Below, piece by piece: positions 33,566 through 42,067 of a DNA stretch of 64,000 nucleotides (positions are counted from its first letter, which is position 1; the number at the start of each line of letters is the position of its first letter). Origin of the DNA: Rhodococcus sp. G-MC3. Its GTDB lineage: Bacteria; Actinomycetota; Actinomycetes; Mycobacteriales; Mycobacteriaceae. Below the pieces are notes generated by a model, which worked only from the letters and a program-made list of their open reading frames with translations, did no database searches and was not told the origin of the DNA. Location: NCBI RefSeq assembly GCF_030063335.1, contig NZ_JASISW010000010.1, positions 124,001 to 188,000 of the forward strand. The letters run 5' to 3'. Made by a program: the position numbers and the translations under genes.

Positions 33566-34690
33566 TCACATGCGGCTTGCCGCCCACTCGTGAAACTCCC
33601 TGATGTGATGCTCGGACGGCACCAGCACTCCCCCGTCCGAGTACATCCGTGACGACATTGCAGGCTGGCACCGCTCGCAGGCGTCGAAATCCTGCTGGTT
33701 GACGCGGTGGAACAGCTCGACCGACCGATTCATCGTCTCGGCGTTCGCCGGATCTGCGACGACGCCCGGGGCGTACAGCCAATCGCATTCGACTACCGTC
33801 CGGTCCACGGCCATCGGGAACATGCGGTGAATGATCACGTGATCGGGAACGAGGTTGACAAACACCGTCGGGCGGATAGTGATGGCGTAGTATCGGCGGT
33901 CCTGGTCTTCTTCGACGCCGCCGAGCGCCTCGAACCCCGCCGAGCCGTCTACTGTGAACCCCAGGATCTCCTCGCCGAATTCTGCACCGTGGCCAACGTA
34001 CGTCTGCGCTGCCAGTCCGTCGGCGAACTCCGGCAACACTTCGGTGAGCTCGGGATGGATTGTGGCACAGTGGTAGCACTCCATGAAGTTTTCGACGATG
34101 AGCTTCCAGTTCGCCTTGACGTCGTAGGTGATTCGGCGGCCGAGTGCCAGCTTCCCGGTGTCATACGAGTCGATTTTCCCTATGGTGCCCAATCTTTCCC
34201 GCACGTCGCCCTGCACGGAATCCTCGAACGACGGCGGATCGTCCGCAATACACACCCACACGTAGCCGAGCCACTCGCGCACGTGCACTGCGCGAAGACC
34301 GAACTCGGTTCGATCGACGTCGGGCATATTGATGAGGTTCGGAGCCGCGATCAACTTACCGTCGAGGTCGTACGTCCATGCATGATAAGGACATTGGAAG
34401 TTTCGCTTGACGGTGCCGGAGGCTTCGGTGCACACGAGCGCCCCGCGGTGACGGCAGACGTTGAAGAATGCTCTGATGCCGCCTTTGCGGTTTCGGCTGA
34501 TCAGCACCGACTCACGCCCGATCTGCACGGTGCGAAAGTTTCCCATCTCGGGGATGTCGTCGGAGCGAATGGCGCAGAACCACATCTCCTCGAATATCTT
34601 TTCCTGTTCGACGGCGAAGTACGCCGGGTCGACGTAGGTGTGCCCGCCAAGAGTCTTCAGCAGAGTGGGTTCGGGTTCCAGAGCAGTCAT
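33566..34690 (-). CDS. Rieske non-haem iron oxygenase, alpha subunit (betaine demethylase type)
   Basis: This 374-residue oxygenase has a Rieske [2Fe-2S] domain, CRHRG followed by CPYHAWTYDLDGKL near residues 80-110. The C-terminal catalytic domain carries the mononuclear iron motif ENFMECYHCATIHPEL and a late Asp for the third ligand. The short length and the absence of a beta-subunit gene match the GbcA/Stc2 group, which demethylates glycine betaine or proline betaine. The start overlaps the stop of the dimethylglycine dehydrogenase-like gene by four bases. A ferredoxin and ferredoxin reductase lie divergently and would supply electrons. The exact betaine is unproven. Confidence 0.85.
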   Translation of the reverse strand: MTALEPEPTLLKTLGGHTYVDPAYFAVEQEKIFEEMWFCAIRSDDIPEMGNFRTVQIGRESVLISRNRKGGIRAFFNVCRHRGALVCTEASGTVKRNFQCPYHAWTYDLDGKLIAAPNLINMPDVDRTEFGLRAVHVREWLGYVWVCIADDPPSFEDSVQGDVRERLGTIGKIDSYDTGKLALGRRITYDVKANWKLIVENFMECYHCATIHPELTEVLPEFADGLAAQTYVGHGAEFGEEILGFTVDGSAGFEALGGVEEDQDRRYYAITIRPTVFVNLVPDHVIIHRMFPMAVDRTVVECDWLYAPGVVADPANAETMNRSVELFHRVNQQDFDACERCQPAMSSRMYSDGGVLVPSEHHIREFHEWAASRM

Positions 34691-37119
34691 CGTCTGATCC
34701 TCGCCATCTCCGGGTCGACGAGCGGCTCGGCCATGACGGTAGCAGGCAACAGGTCTCGGAAGTACTGCACTGCAACATGATCACCCGGAACAATGGACAC
34801 CGGCAGCCAGGCATAAGCCACGGCCTTACCGATGGTGTATCCGAACGCCGCGCTGGTGACGTAGCCGGAAACGACGCCGTCGATCAGAACGGGCTCCTTG
34901 CCCATCACCACGTGCGACGGGTCGTCGAGGGTGAGGCAGACGAGCTTGATGGCGCTCCTGGACTCATCGAGTGTGTCAGCACCGATGAACCCCCCATTGC
35001 CGGGACGAACCGCAAAACCCAACCCGGCAGCGTAGGGATCGTGTTCGGCCGTCATATCGGTGCCCCACGACCGGTAGCCTTTCTCCAGCCGCAGACTGTT
35101 GAACGCACTCCGCCCCGCCGCCACCACTCCATAATCCTGGCCGGCCTCCCAGAGCGAATCCCACAGCCGCAGAGCGGTATCGGCACCGGTGTAGAGCTCC
35201 CATCCGAGCTCACCGACGTAGGACAGCCGTAGGGCAAGCACGTCGATCCCGGCCACGTGGATGTTCCTGCCGTTGAAATACTTCAGCCCGGTATGCGAGA
35301 TGTCGGCCTTCGTCAGCGAACCGAGTACATCCCGTGCATACGGACCCCACAAACCGATACAGGCTGTAGCACCGGTGATGTCGCGGACATAGGTATCCGG
35401 TCCGGCATGCCGGAGCAGCCAGTCCTCGTCGAGCGGGCCGTTGACGCCGACCTGGAATCGATCATCCGCGACGCGGGCGACGGTGATATCGCTGCGCACA
35501 CCGCCGCTCTCGTCGAGCATCAGTGCATAGGTGACACTGCCGACCTTCTTGTCCAGCTGATTCGTCGTCAGATATTGAAGTAGTTCCAGTGCTCCCGGTC
35601 CGCCGACTTCGAGGCGTCGTAGCGGGGTCATGTCGTACATCGCGACGGCCTCACGCGTCTTCCACGCTTCGACCGCGGAGATGGGTGACCAGAACTTGGC
35701 CGACCACGGCTCACGTTTAGGGGCCTGCCACTGCTCGGGGAGTTGTTCCAGCAGAGACGCATTGGCCTCGTACCAGTGCGGACGTTCCCAGCCTCCCCCT
35801 TCGAGGAACACCGCGCCCAGCTCCTGCTGCCGCCCGTAGAACGGGGTCACGCGCAGCGGCCTCGGCTCGTCCTTGGGCTGGAGGGGGTGGATGATGTCGT
35901 AGACCTCGGCGAAGTTCTGCGCGGATGTTCGGGCGACGTTCGACGGGACGAGGTCGGTCTTCTCGAAGCGGTACAGATCGCACTCGTGCATGTCGATCTC
36001 ACTGGTGCCGTGGACCAGAATCTCCGCGAGCGCCTTCGCGACGCCTGCGCTGTGGGTCACCCAGATCGCCTCGCAGGTCCACAGTCCGGCGACGTCACGG
36101 GACTGGCCGACGAGCGGAGCCCCGTCCGGGGTGAACGAGAAGATGCCGTTGAACGCATGATCGAGCGCAGCGCCGCCGAGAACGGGGAGAAGCTCGGCGC
36201 TGTAGCGCCACGCGTCGGTGAAGTCGTCACCGGTGAACACCATCGACGACGGCATCGATTCCTCGGTGACGTTTTCACTGCCAGGCAGTGTTCGCGAATC
36301 CACCGGAATCGGACGGTGATGGTACGAACCGATTCCGAGATGGTCGCCGTGCTCACGGAAGTACAGGCTCTGATCTTGGTGGCGGAGGATCGGCAGAACA
36401 GCTTCCTTGTTCACGCGCGAAGAGGGTAAGTCCAACGCCGTCGTATGGGCGTATTGATGCGCCAGCGGGAGCAGCGGGACGGTGACGCCGAGCATCTCGC
36501 CCAGCTCCGGTCCCCAAAATCCGGCGCAACAGATCACGATGTCCGCGAGGAAGGTCTCGTCCCCGGCATTGACTGCGGTGACCTTGCCTGCGCTGTGTTC
36601 GATACCCGTGACCTGCATCCCGCCGATGAACCGGGCTCCTCGGGCGGTCGCAATCTCAGCCTGCTTGCGCGAGGCGTTCACAGCCTTGGCAAGGCCGTCG
36701 TCCGGTGTGTAGAGACCCGCCAGAACGAGGTCGCGGTTCAGTAGCGGGTAGAGCTCGAGGCATCGTTCGACATCGACCACCTCGGACGGCAATCCCCAGG
36801 ATGTCGCGAATCCGTGACGTCGGTACAGCTCGTCGACCCGCTCGGGCGTCGTTGCCACTTCGAGCCCGCCGACACTCACGAAGCAGTCCATGTCTTTGAA
36901 CTTCTGCGCGGTATAGGCGGCGAACCGAGACATCGACCGCGAGCTGTTCGTCGCGAACACCAGACCCGGAGCGTGGGAGGTGGACCCACCAGGTAGGTCG
37001 ATCGGGCCCTTGTCGAGAACGGTGACGTCCGTCCAACCGCGGGACGTCAGCTCCTCCGCGAGGCTGCAGCCGACGATACCGGCGCCGACGATCACCACCC
37101 TGGGTGAATTCGATGCCAT
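34687..37119 (-). CDS. Dimethylglycine/sarcosine dehydrogenase-like flavoenzyme with GcvT-type domain
   Basis: This 810-residue protein starts with an FAD-binding domain (VVIVGAGIVGCSLAEEL). GSTSHAPGLVF at about residues 46-56 carries the histidine that binds FAD covalently in dimethylglycine oxidase. The C-terminal half (from about residue 440) is an aminomethyltransferase/folate-binding domain (TPLRRLEVGGPGALELLQYLTTNQL, LGWELYTGADTALRLWDSLWEAG). It oxidatively demethylates N-methyl amino acids, passing the one-carbon unit to tetrahydrofolate. It is the first gene of a two-gene operon with the Rieske oxygenase, which would produce its substrate. Dehydrogenase versus oxidase is undecided. 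Confidence 0.88.
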   Translation of the reverse strand: MASNSPRVVIVGAGIVGCSLAEELTSRGWTDVTVLDKGPIDLPGGSTSHAPGLVFATNSSRSMSRFAAYTAQKFKDMDCFVSVGGLEVATTPERVDELYRRHGFATSWGLPSEVVDVERCLELYPLLNRDLVLAGLYTPDDGLAKAVNASRKQAEIATARGARFIGGMQVTGIEHSAGKVTAVNAGDETFLADIVICCAGFWGPELGEMLGVTVPLLPLAHQYAHTTALDLPSSRVNKEAVLPILRHQDQSLYFREHGDHLGIGSYHHRPIPVDSRTLPGSENVTEESMPSSMVFTGDDFTDAWRYSAELLPVLGGAALDHAFNGIFSFTPDGAPLVGQSRDVAGLWTCEAIWVTHSAGVAKALAEILVHGTSEIDMHECDLYRFEKTDLVPSNVARTSAQNFAEVYDIIHPLQPKDEPRPLRVTPFYGRQQELGAVFLEGGGWERPHWYEANASLLEQLPEQWQAPKREPWSAKFWSPISAVEAWKTREAVAMYDMTPLRRLEVGGPGALELLQYLTTNQLDKKVGSVTYALMLDESGGVRSDITVARVADDRFQVGVNGPLDEDWLLRHAGPDTYVRDITGATACIGLWGPYARDVLGSLTKADISHTGLKYFNGRNIHVAGIDVLALRLSYVGELGWELYTGADTALRLWDSLWEAGQDYGVVAAGRSAFNSLRLEKGYRSWGTDMTAEHDPYAAGLGFAVRPGNGGFIGADTLDESRSAIKLVCLTLDDPSHVVMGKEPVLIDGVVSGYVTSAAFGYTIGKAVAYAWLPVSIVPGDHVAVQYFRDLLPATVMAEPLVDPEMARIRR

Positions 37120-37155
37120 GACATGCTCCTGGGGGCTGTACGTGTGAAGGATTTA

Positions 37156-37191
37156 GTTGCACAATACGAACTGCGCTTCGTATAGCGCAAC
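37156..37191. promoter_or_regulatory. 36-bp compound palindrome in the divergent betaine promoter
   Basis: Two nested inverted repeats share one centre: ATACGAA (37164-37170) with TTCGTAT (37177-37183), and GTTGC (37156-37160) with GCAAC (37187-37191), with equal 3-base spacers on each side. It lies between the dehydrogenase start (37119) and the ferredoxin start (37299). IclR proteins bind such dyads, so the IclR at 32775 is the candidate ligand. Confidence 0.75.
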
Positions 37192-37298
37192 AGATTCACA
37201 CGATTGAAACGGAGAGTTCCCATCACTGCAATGGAATAACTCCATGCTGTGACAAGAGAATCTCCACCACCGACGCCGCATTCGACTGCGAGGCCACC

Positions 37299-37634
37299 AT
37301 GACCGCGACGTTCCCCACCCGCACCCTGCTCGACGCCGCCCTAATCGACGAACTCCCCGAGGGTGAATCACTGCGCATCACACCGCCCGGGGCCGCTCCC
37401 ATCGCGATCTTCAACGTCGGCGGCGAGTATTTCGCGATCGACGACACGTGCACCCACCAGGACGCATCCCTGTCCGAGGGCTGGGTGGAAGACTGCGCCG
37501 TCGAGTGCCCGCTCCACACCGCATGCTTCGACCTGCGGACCGGTGCCGCACTCGGCGCGCCTGCCAAGATCCCGGTACGCACCCACGCAGTCCTCGTCGA
37601 GGACGGTGTCATCCGCGTCGCGGTATCGCCATGA
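37299..37634 (+). CDS. Rieske-type ferredoxin
   Basis: This 111-residue soluble ferredoxin has the two Rieske ligand pairs DTCTHQDASLSEG (about residues 50-62) and ECPLHTACFDLRTG (about 69-82), the spacing expected for a [2Fe-2S] cluster with two Cys and two His ligands. It ends in a strand-rich tail. It overlaps the reductase gene by the four bases ATGA. It would carry electrons from that reductase to the Rieske oxygenase encoded divergently. Residue composition is acidic, as usual for such carriers. Confidence 0.92.
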   Translation: MTATFPTRTLLDAALIDELPEGESLRITPPGAAPIAIFNVGGEYFAIDDTCTHQDASLSEGWVEDCAVECPLHTACFDLRTGAALGAPAKIPVRTHAVLVEDGVIRVAVSP

Positions 37635-38773
37635 AATCCGTGACTGTCGTCGGTGCGTCACTCGCCGGATTGTCCTCGGCCCGCGCACTGCGTGAGCAGG
37701 GTTTCGACGGCACGATCACCCTTGTCGGCGACGAGATTCACCGGCCGTACGACAGGCCTCCCCTCTCCAAGAGCTTCCTGAAAGGCATCGACGACGGACT
37801 GTCTTTGGAAACCTCCGACGACGAGGCTTTGGATCTGCAGTGGCGACTGGGCGTTCGCGCTACCGGACTCAGCGCTGGGGAAGTTCTTCTCGCCGACGGC
37901 TCCTGCGTGAGATCCGATGCGGTGGTGATTGCCACCGGGGCGTCGGCGATCCGCTTGTTCGACGACACCGCAGGCGTGCACGTTCTCCGATCACTCGACG
38001 ACGCCCTGGCGCTGCGTCAGGAGTTGGTCCCTGGCGCCCGAGTGGCAGTCATCGGCGCTGGCTTCATCGGCAGCGAAGTAGCCTCCACTGCAGTCGAATT
38101 GGGGTGCTCGGTCACGGTCCTGGAAGCATCCCCGGCGCCGCTCGAACGTGTTTTCGGCGCTCACATCGGCAGCCTCGTCGCGGCGTGGCACGGTCGTGGC
38201 GGTGCCACTTTGATGACGGGCGCTCCGGTATCGGGGTTGACGTCGCTGGGCAGCAGGGTCACGGCCGTCGAATTTGCCGACGGAACAACCGTGCCCGCGG
38301 ACGTCGTGGTCGTCGGCATCGGTTCACGCCCCAACATCGAATGGCTGGCAGGCAGCGGTATCGCGCTGGCAGGCGGCGTCGTCACCGACCGTCGGGGATT
38401 GAGCTCGATTCCCGGCGTCGTCGCGGTCGGTGATTGCGCGGCAGTTCGGGATCCGTCGACCGGGATCACCGTTCGAGACGAACACTGGACGGCAGCAGCG
38501 ACACGACCCACCGTCGCGATGAAGTCGCTGCTCAGCGGCGGTGAAAGCGTCGAGGTGTTCACGGGCGTGCCGTACGTCTGGTCCGATCAGTACCAGTCGC
38601 GCATCCAATTCGCCGGGCATCAGGGTCCGGAATGCCTGTCCGATATCGTCGAGGGCGATCCGACCGTCGGTCCGTTCGTCGCGGTCTACCGCCGAGCGGG
38701 CCAACCCGTCGCGGTCTTGGCCGTATCGTCGCCACGGGCGTTCGGGAAGTGGCGTCGGCAGCTGGTTACCTGA
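37631..38773 (+). CDS. Ferredoxin reductase (FAD/NAD-dependent)
   Basis: This 380-residue flavoprotein resembles BphA4/AndAa-type reductases. It has an N-terminal FAD loop (VVGASLAGLSSARAL) and a second nucleotide loop (VAVIGAGFIGSEVASTAVEL) for NAD(P)H. PYDRPPLSKSFLKG is characteristic of the family, and the FAD-binding VVAVGDCAAV is also present. It starts at ATG 37631 inside the stop of the ferredoxin gene. It completes the electron chain NADH to reductase to ferredoxin to oxygenase. It is the last gene of the pair; the XRE gene at 38776 is convergent. Confidence 0.92.
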   Translation: MKSVTVVGASLAGLSSARALREQGFDGTITLVGDEIHRPYDRPPLSKSFLKGIDDGLSLETSDDEALDLQWRLGVRATGLSAGEVLLADGSCVRSDAVVIATGASAIRLFDDTAGVHVLRSLDDALALRQELVPGARVAVIGAGFIGSEVASTAVELGCSVTVLEASPAPLERVFGAHIGSLVAAWHGRGGATLMTGAPVSGLTSLGSRVTAVEFADGTTVPADVVVVGIGSRPNIEWLAGSGIALAGGVVTDRRGLSSIPGVVAVGDCAAVRDPSTGITVRDEHWTAAATRPTVAMKSLLSGGESVEVFTGVPYVWSDQYQSRIQFAGHQGPECLSDIVEGDPTVGPFVAVYRRAGQPVAVLAVSSPRAFGKWRRQLVT

Positions 38774-38775
38774 AT

Positions 38776-39363
38776 CTAACTATGTTCGGAAATCAGCACC
38801 GCCGAGGTGTTCGGGTCCAACGCCTCGAAGGTGTGCGCGATGTCGGCGGGGTAGGAGATGTAGTCGCCCGGATGCAGTTCGATGGGCTCCTCGATGGGCC
38901 CGACCATCGCTCGTCCAGCGGACATCACGAGGTGCTCGATCACCCCCGGTGAGTGCGGATCTGAGCGGCGCGGCACTCCGACCTGCGCGTTGATGAGGTA
39001 AATGTCCCGACGCACGTTCGGCGGGCACGACGCCAACAGGGTCGCGACGTAGTCCGCAGTGTCGGAAGAAATGCCCGGCCCCTCGCCTGCGCGGATCAAC
39101 TGAACGCGCGGCCGGACCGGTTCGACGAGCTGAGCGAACGGAACATCGAGCGTCACGCTGAGCGCCCAGAGCGTCTCCACGCTGGGGTTTCCCGTTCCGG
39201 ATTCGAGCTGAGACAGGGTGGACTTCGCGATACCGGCCCGACGGGCAACCTCGGCGAGCGAGAGCCCGATGCGTTTGCGCTCCCGCTGCAGGGATGCGGC
39301 TATCGCGGCGATGGGAGCACTGGGTGGTGTCACGGGGTTCACTCTATCGGTCGATCTGTCCAT
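38776..39363 (-). CDS. XRE-family regulator with cupin domain
   Basis: This 195-residue protein has a helix-turn-helix in residues about 22-75 (LQRERKRIGLSLAEVARRAGIAKSTLSQLESG) and a C-terminal cupin (about 115-190, HPGDYISYPADIAHTFEAL). This domain pair regulates amino acid or polyamine genes in many bacteria, with the cupin sensing a ligand. It is divergent from azlCD, so it probably controls that exporter. Its 3' end is convergent with, and two bases from, the ferredoxin reductase stop. Confidence 0.88.
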   Translation of the reverse strand: MDRSTDRVNPVTPPSAPIAAIAASLQRERKRIGLSLAEVARRAGIAKSTLSQLESGTGNPSVETLWALSVTLDVPFAQLVEPVRPRVQLIRAGEGPGISSDTADYVATLLASCPPNVRRDIYLINAQVGVPRRSDPHSPGVIEHLVMSAGRAMVGPIEEPIELHPGDYISYPADIAHTFEALDPNTSAVLISEHS

Positions 39364-39364
39364 C

Positions 39365-39393
39365 TTGACGAACGATCTTCAAGAGTCCATTAT
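39365..39393 (+). promoter_or_regulatory. azlC promoter, possibly giving a leaderless transcript
   Basis: TTGACG (39365-39370) and CATTAT (39388-39393) are 17 bases apart. Transcription about seven bases later would begin at or next to ATG 39401, so azlC may be translated from a leaderless mRNA. This is inferred from spacing only. Confidence 0.5.
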
Positions 39394-39394
39394 T

Positions 39395-40093
39395 ATGGCC
39401 ATGCGTTCGATATGGCGAACACCGGTGTTGGGTCCCGCTGCAGCCACCCGCGACATCGCCCTCGTCTGCCTCGCCGACGGCCTTGTCGGCGCATCGTTCG
39501 GAGCAATCTCGGTGGCCGCCGGTCTCCCGATCTGGGTTCCGATCGCCATGTCCCTGTTCGTGTTCGCCGGCGCAGCACAGTTCATCCTCGTCGGAGTGCT
39601 AGCAGCGGGCGGTAATCCGCTCGCGGCCGTTGCCAGCGCACTGCTCGTCAACACTCGGTTGATCCCGCTCGGCTTCTCCGTCAGTGACACCCTCACCGGA
39701 ACGTCTCCGCTGAAGAAACTGCTCGGCACCCACCTCATCACCGACGAGGCCGTGGCATTCACCGTCCTCGAGGACGAGCCGCATCGCCGTCGCTCAGCGT
39801 TCTGGATGTGCGGACTCGGACTGTTCGTCGCGTGGAACATCGGCGTCGTCGGCGGCGTCGCGGTCGGTGGGCAGATCACCGATACCGCGGCATTGGGCCT
39901 GGACGCAGCATTCCCCGCCGTACTGATCGCACTCGTGATGCCCGCATTGCGCGAGGCCGCCACCAGGAATGCGGCACTCATCGGTGCGGTGATCGCGGTC
40001 GCCGCCGCTCTCGTACTTCCGCCAGGATTGCCCGTACTGCTGTCGCTGCTCGGTGTGTTTCCCGCTTTCTTTGCCACAAACGTGCGCGCATGA
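39395..40093 (+). CDS. azlC: AzlC-family branched-chain amino acid exporter, large subunit
   Basis: This 232-residue membrane protein has about six helices. It shows the AzlC pattern: GLVGASFGAISVAAGLPIWVPIAMSLFVFAGAAQFILVG, then LLVNTRLIPLGFSVSD and LITDEAVAF. ATG 39395 and ATG 39401 are both possible; the promoter spacing favours the second. It overlaps azlD by ATGA. With AzlD it exports branched-chain amino acids (the BrnFE type). The divergent XRE-cupin gene is a likely regulator. Confidence 0.9.
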   Translation: MAMRSIWRTPVLGPAAATRDIALVCLADGLVGASFGAISVAAGLPIWVPIAMSLFVFAGAAQFILVGVLAAGGNPLAAVASALLVNTRLIPLGFSVSDTLTGTSPLKKLLGTHLITDEAVAFTVLEDEPHRRRSAFWMCGLGLFVAWNIGVVGGVAVGGQITDTAALGLDAAFPAVLIALVMPALREAATRNAALIGAVIAVAAALVLPPGLPVLLSLLGVFPAFFATNVRA

Positions 40094-40401
40094 ACTACGT
40101 TCTCCCGATGGTTGCGCTCGCAGTCGGCACACTGGCTTTTCGGTTGATCGGTCCGATGCTCCGCGCGCGAGTCACCCTTTCTCCTCGCGTGGAGACGTTG
40201 AGCTCCATCGGTGTCGCCGTCATCTTCGTCGCGTTGATCGCAACATCTGCCCTCATCGTGGACAACCGATTCGCCGGCATCGCTGCCCCGGTGGGAGTAC
40301 TCGTCGCAGCAGTTCTGGCCTGGCGCAAAGCGCCGTTCGTTGCGATCGTCGTTGCCGCGGCGGTCACCACCGCTGCACTGAGGTTCGTCGGGATTTCCTG
40401 A
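40090..40401 (+). CDS. azlD: AzlD-family branched-chain amino acid exporter, small subunit
   Basis: This 103-residue protein has four helices and the AzlD features of a short N-terminal helix with LAFRLIGPML, a central SSIGVAVIFVALIATSAL and a basic loop LAWRKAPF. ATG 40090 overlaps the azlC stop. It is the obligate partner of AzlC. No other member of the operon follows; the SRPBCC gene begins 22 bases later and may be cotranscribed. Confidence 0.9.
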   Translation: MNYVLPMVALAVGTLAFRLIGPMLRARVTLSPRVETLSSIGVAVIFVALIATSALIVDNRFAGIAAPVGVLVAAVLAWRKAPFVAIVVAAAVTTAALRFVGIS

Positions 40402-40423
40402 TACTGCGCGGCATACTGACCCC

Positions 40424-40900
40424 ATGACTCCCACCGGAACATTGCGTGCGACCGCTACCGGCGTCGACCTTGAATTGACGCGATCCATCTCGGCGAGCCG
40501 CGAGGACGTGTGGGCGAGCCTCACCGACTCCGATCGCACCGAACGTTGGTATGGACCATGGGAGCGCGTGTCGGACGGTGAGGTACGGGTTCAGATGGCC
40601 TTCGAGGAGGGCGCGCCGTGGTTCGACATGACGCTCCGGACCTGCGAGGCGCCATCGTTGCTCGCCGTATCGATGGGTGACGAGTGGCACCTGGACGTGT
40701 CACTCACCGAGAATGACAGCGTCACAACGCTTCTCTTCATCCATCACCTGACGAAGACCGAGGGGATCGGCGAGATCGGGCCGGGCTGGGAGTACTACCT
40801 GGACATGCTCATCGCCTCACGCGAGGGCGCAGCGCTTCCGAGTTTCGACGACTACTACCCGTCCCAGCAGGAATACTACGAATCCTTGTCCCCGCGGTAA
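40424..40900 (+). CDS. SRPBCC (AHSA1-like) domain protein
   Basis: This 158-residue protein has the START/SRPBCC ligand-binding fold of the AHSA1 type. ISASREDVWASLTDSDRTERWYGPWE at the start and GPGWEYYLDMLIASREG near the end are the usual helix-grip segments. Such proteins bind hydrophobic ligands or act with small regulators; the function here is unknown. The last 25 bases overlap the 3' end of the convergent MarR gene. It may be translated with azlCD or separately; ATG 40424 has no strong ribosome binding site. Confidence 0.85.
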   Translation: MTPTGTLRATATGVDLELTRSISASREDVWASLTDSDRTERWYGPWERVSDGEVRVQMAFEEGAPWFDMTLRTCEAPSLLAVSMGDEWHLDVSLTENDSVTTLLFIHHLTKTEGIGEIGPGWEYYLDMLIASREGAALPSFDDYYPSQQEYYESLSPR

Positions 40901-41337
40901 CGTCTCGACGCCGCAATGATTTTCATCATCCCTTCCTGAATGCGACGGATCTCGTCCGCGCCGACTTCGTTACCTACGGCATCGGCCCACGCATGCTGTT
41001 GGGCGCGGAGTTTCGTGAGCGTCGCCCTGCCGTCGGGAGTCGGTCCGAGGAGCTTGGCACGGCGATGTTTCGGATTGTCCAGGTACTCGGCCCATCCCTT
41101 GTCGACCAGAATATCCGCGGTCCGCTGGACGCTTTGACGCGCGAGACCTAGCCCGACCCGCCTGGCGATCTCGGCGACCGCCAGCGGCTCCTCCAACGTC
41201 GCGCCGAGCACCTGCCACCAAGCCGGGCTCAGCCCGGCTGGTTCGGCGATACCCTTTGCTGCGGCGAGGAATTCGCCATTCAGTTCGAACGCGGGCAGAA
41301 CGATCGACGTCAGTGCGTCACCGGCAGGCGATCTCAC
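40876..41337 (-). CDS. MarR-family transcriptional regulator
   Basis: This 153-residue winged helix has the recognition region VAEIARRVGLGLARQSVQRTADILVDKGWAEYLDNPKHRRAK, and the tail has helices for dimerisation. GTG 41337 overlaps the stop of the DJ-1 gene by four bases, so both genes are in one operon. The two 18-bp inverted repeats upstream of the operon (41956-42000) are its probable operators. The 3' end overlaps the convergent SRPBCC gene by 25 bases. Confidence 0.88.
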   Translation of the reverse strand: MRSPAGDALTSIVLPAFELNGEFLAAAKGIAEPAGLSPAWWQVLGATLEEPLAVAEIARRVGLGLARQSVQRTADILVDKGWAEYLDNPKHRRAKLLGPTPDGRATLTKLRAQQHAWADAVGNEVGADEIRRIQEGMMKIIAASRRYRGDKDS

Positions 41338-41942
41338 TTCGCTCCCCGCAGCTGGTCGAAGTACTTCTTCTCCCCCGTGGTGTACAGCCCGTACCAGGCG
41401 TCGATGATCGACTGCGGGAACAGTTCGAGAATCTCGAACAACGCCTTGGCGAACTCCAGCGGCGCAGTTCCGGGAGCCGTGACGAGGGTCCCGCCCACCA
41501 CCGTTCTTTCCTCCCGGTAATGCTCGGCACCGGTGTATTCGGTTGCCATCGTGAGGAATTCGGGGGCATTACTGGTGTGGGGTCGGTTGTTCAGCAGACC
41601 CATACGCCCGAGGCCGAGCGTCGCGCCGCAGATGCCACCGACGGGAACTCCCTGGTCCAGCAGACGGCCGGCCAGCCCGAGGACTGCCGAATGCGCGTGT
41701 GCCCAACCACCACCGCCGGGAAGAACGAGAGCCGCCAGGTTCGAAGCGTCCAGGTCAGCCAGATCCCCGTCGGGCCGGATATGCATCCCACCAAGCGAGG
41801 TGACCTCGAACCCGCCGTCCGAGACGACTTTCAGCTGGTACCGCTCATCGCCCTGCTCGCGCGCCATGGCTATGCCCGCAACGAGGTAGCCGTATTCCCA
41901 GTCGGCCATGGTGTCGGTTGCGTAGAGAGCGATGGTTTTCAT
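41334..41942 (-). CDS. DJ-1/PfpI-family protein
   Basis: This 202-residue protein has the DJ-1/PfpI fold with the nucleophile elbow GGICGATLGLG (Cys near residue 98) and an upstream ALVLPGGGGWAHAH strand. The family includes glyoxalase III-like, chaperone and protease-like enzymes. ATG 41942 follows GGAGG; the TTG twelve bases further out is less likely. It precedes a coupled MarR gene. The paired palindromes in the promoter point to stress- or ligand-induced expression by de-repression. Confidence 0.87.
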   Translation of the reverse strand: MKTIALYATDTMADWEYGYLVAGIAMAREQGDERYQLKVVSDGGFEVTSLGGMHIRPDGDLADLDASNLAALVLPGGGGWAHAHSAVLGLAGRLLDQGVPVGGICGATLGLGRMGLLNNRPHTSNAPEFLTMATEYTGAEHYREERTVVGGTLVTAPGTAPLEFAKALFEILELFPQSIIDAWYGLYTTGEKKYFDQLRGAK

Positions 41943-41955
41943 GCGTACCTCCAAA

Positions 41956-42000
41956 TTGACAGTGTGCTGTCAGCTTAGAAAGTTGACAGCACACTGTCAA
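41956..42000. promoter_or_regulatory. Two 18-bp palindromic operators of the DJ-1/MarR operon
   Basis: TTGACAGTGTGCTGTCAG (about 41956-41973) and TTGACAGCACACTGTCAA (41983-42000) share half-sites TTGACAG/CTGTCA(A/G). Each is a dyad; the second is perfect and the first nearly so. They lie in the promoter of the DJ-1/MarR operon and 68 bases before the divergent Rieske protein, so MarR may control both directions. Confidence 0.75.
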
Positions 42001-42067
42001 CACCCCGTGAGCGTTTTGGAACCGCCTGCTGTACCGAAACGCGCACGGGCGGCGAAGCGCCGCTAGT

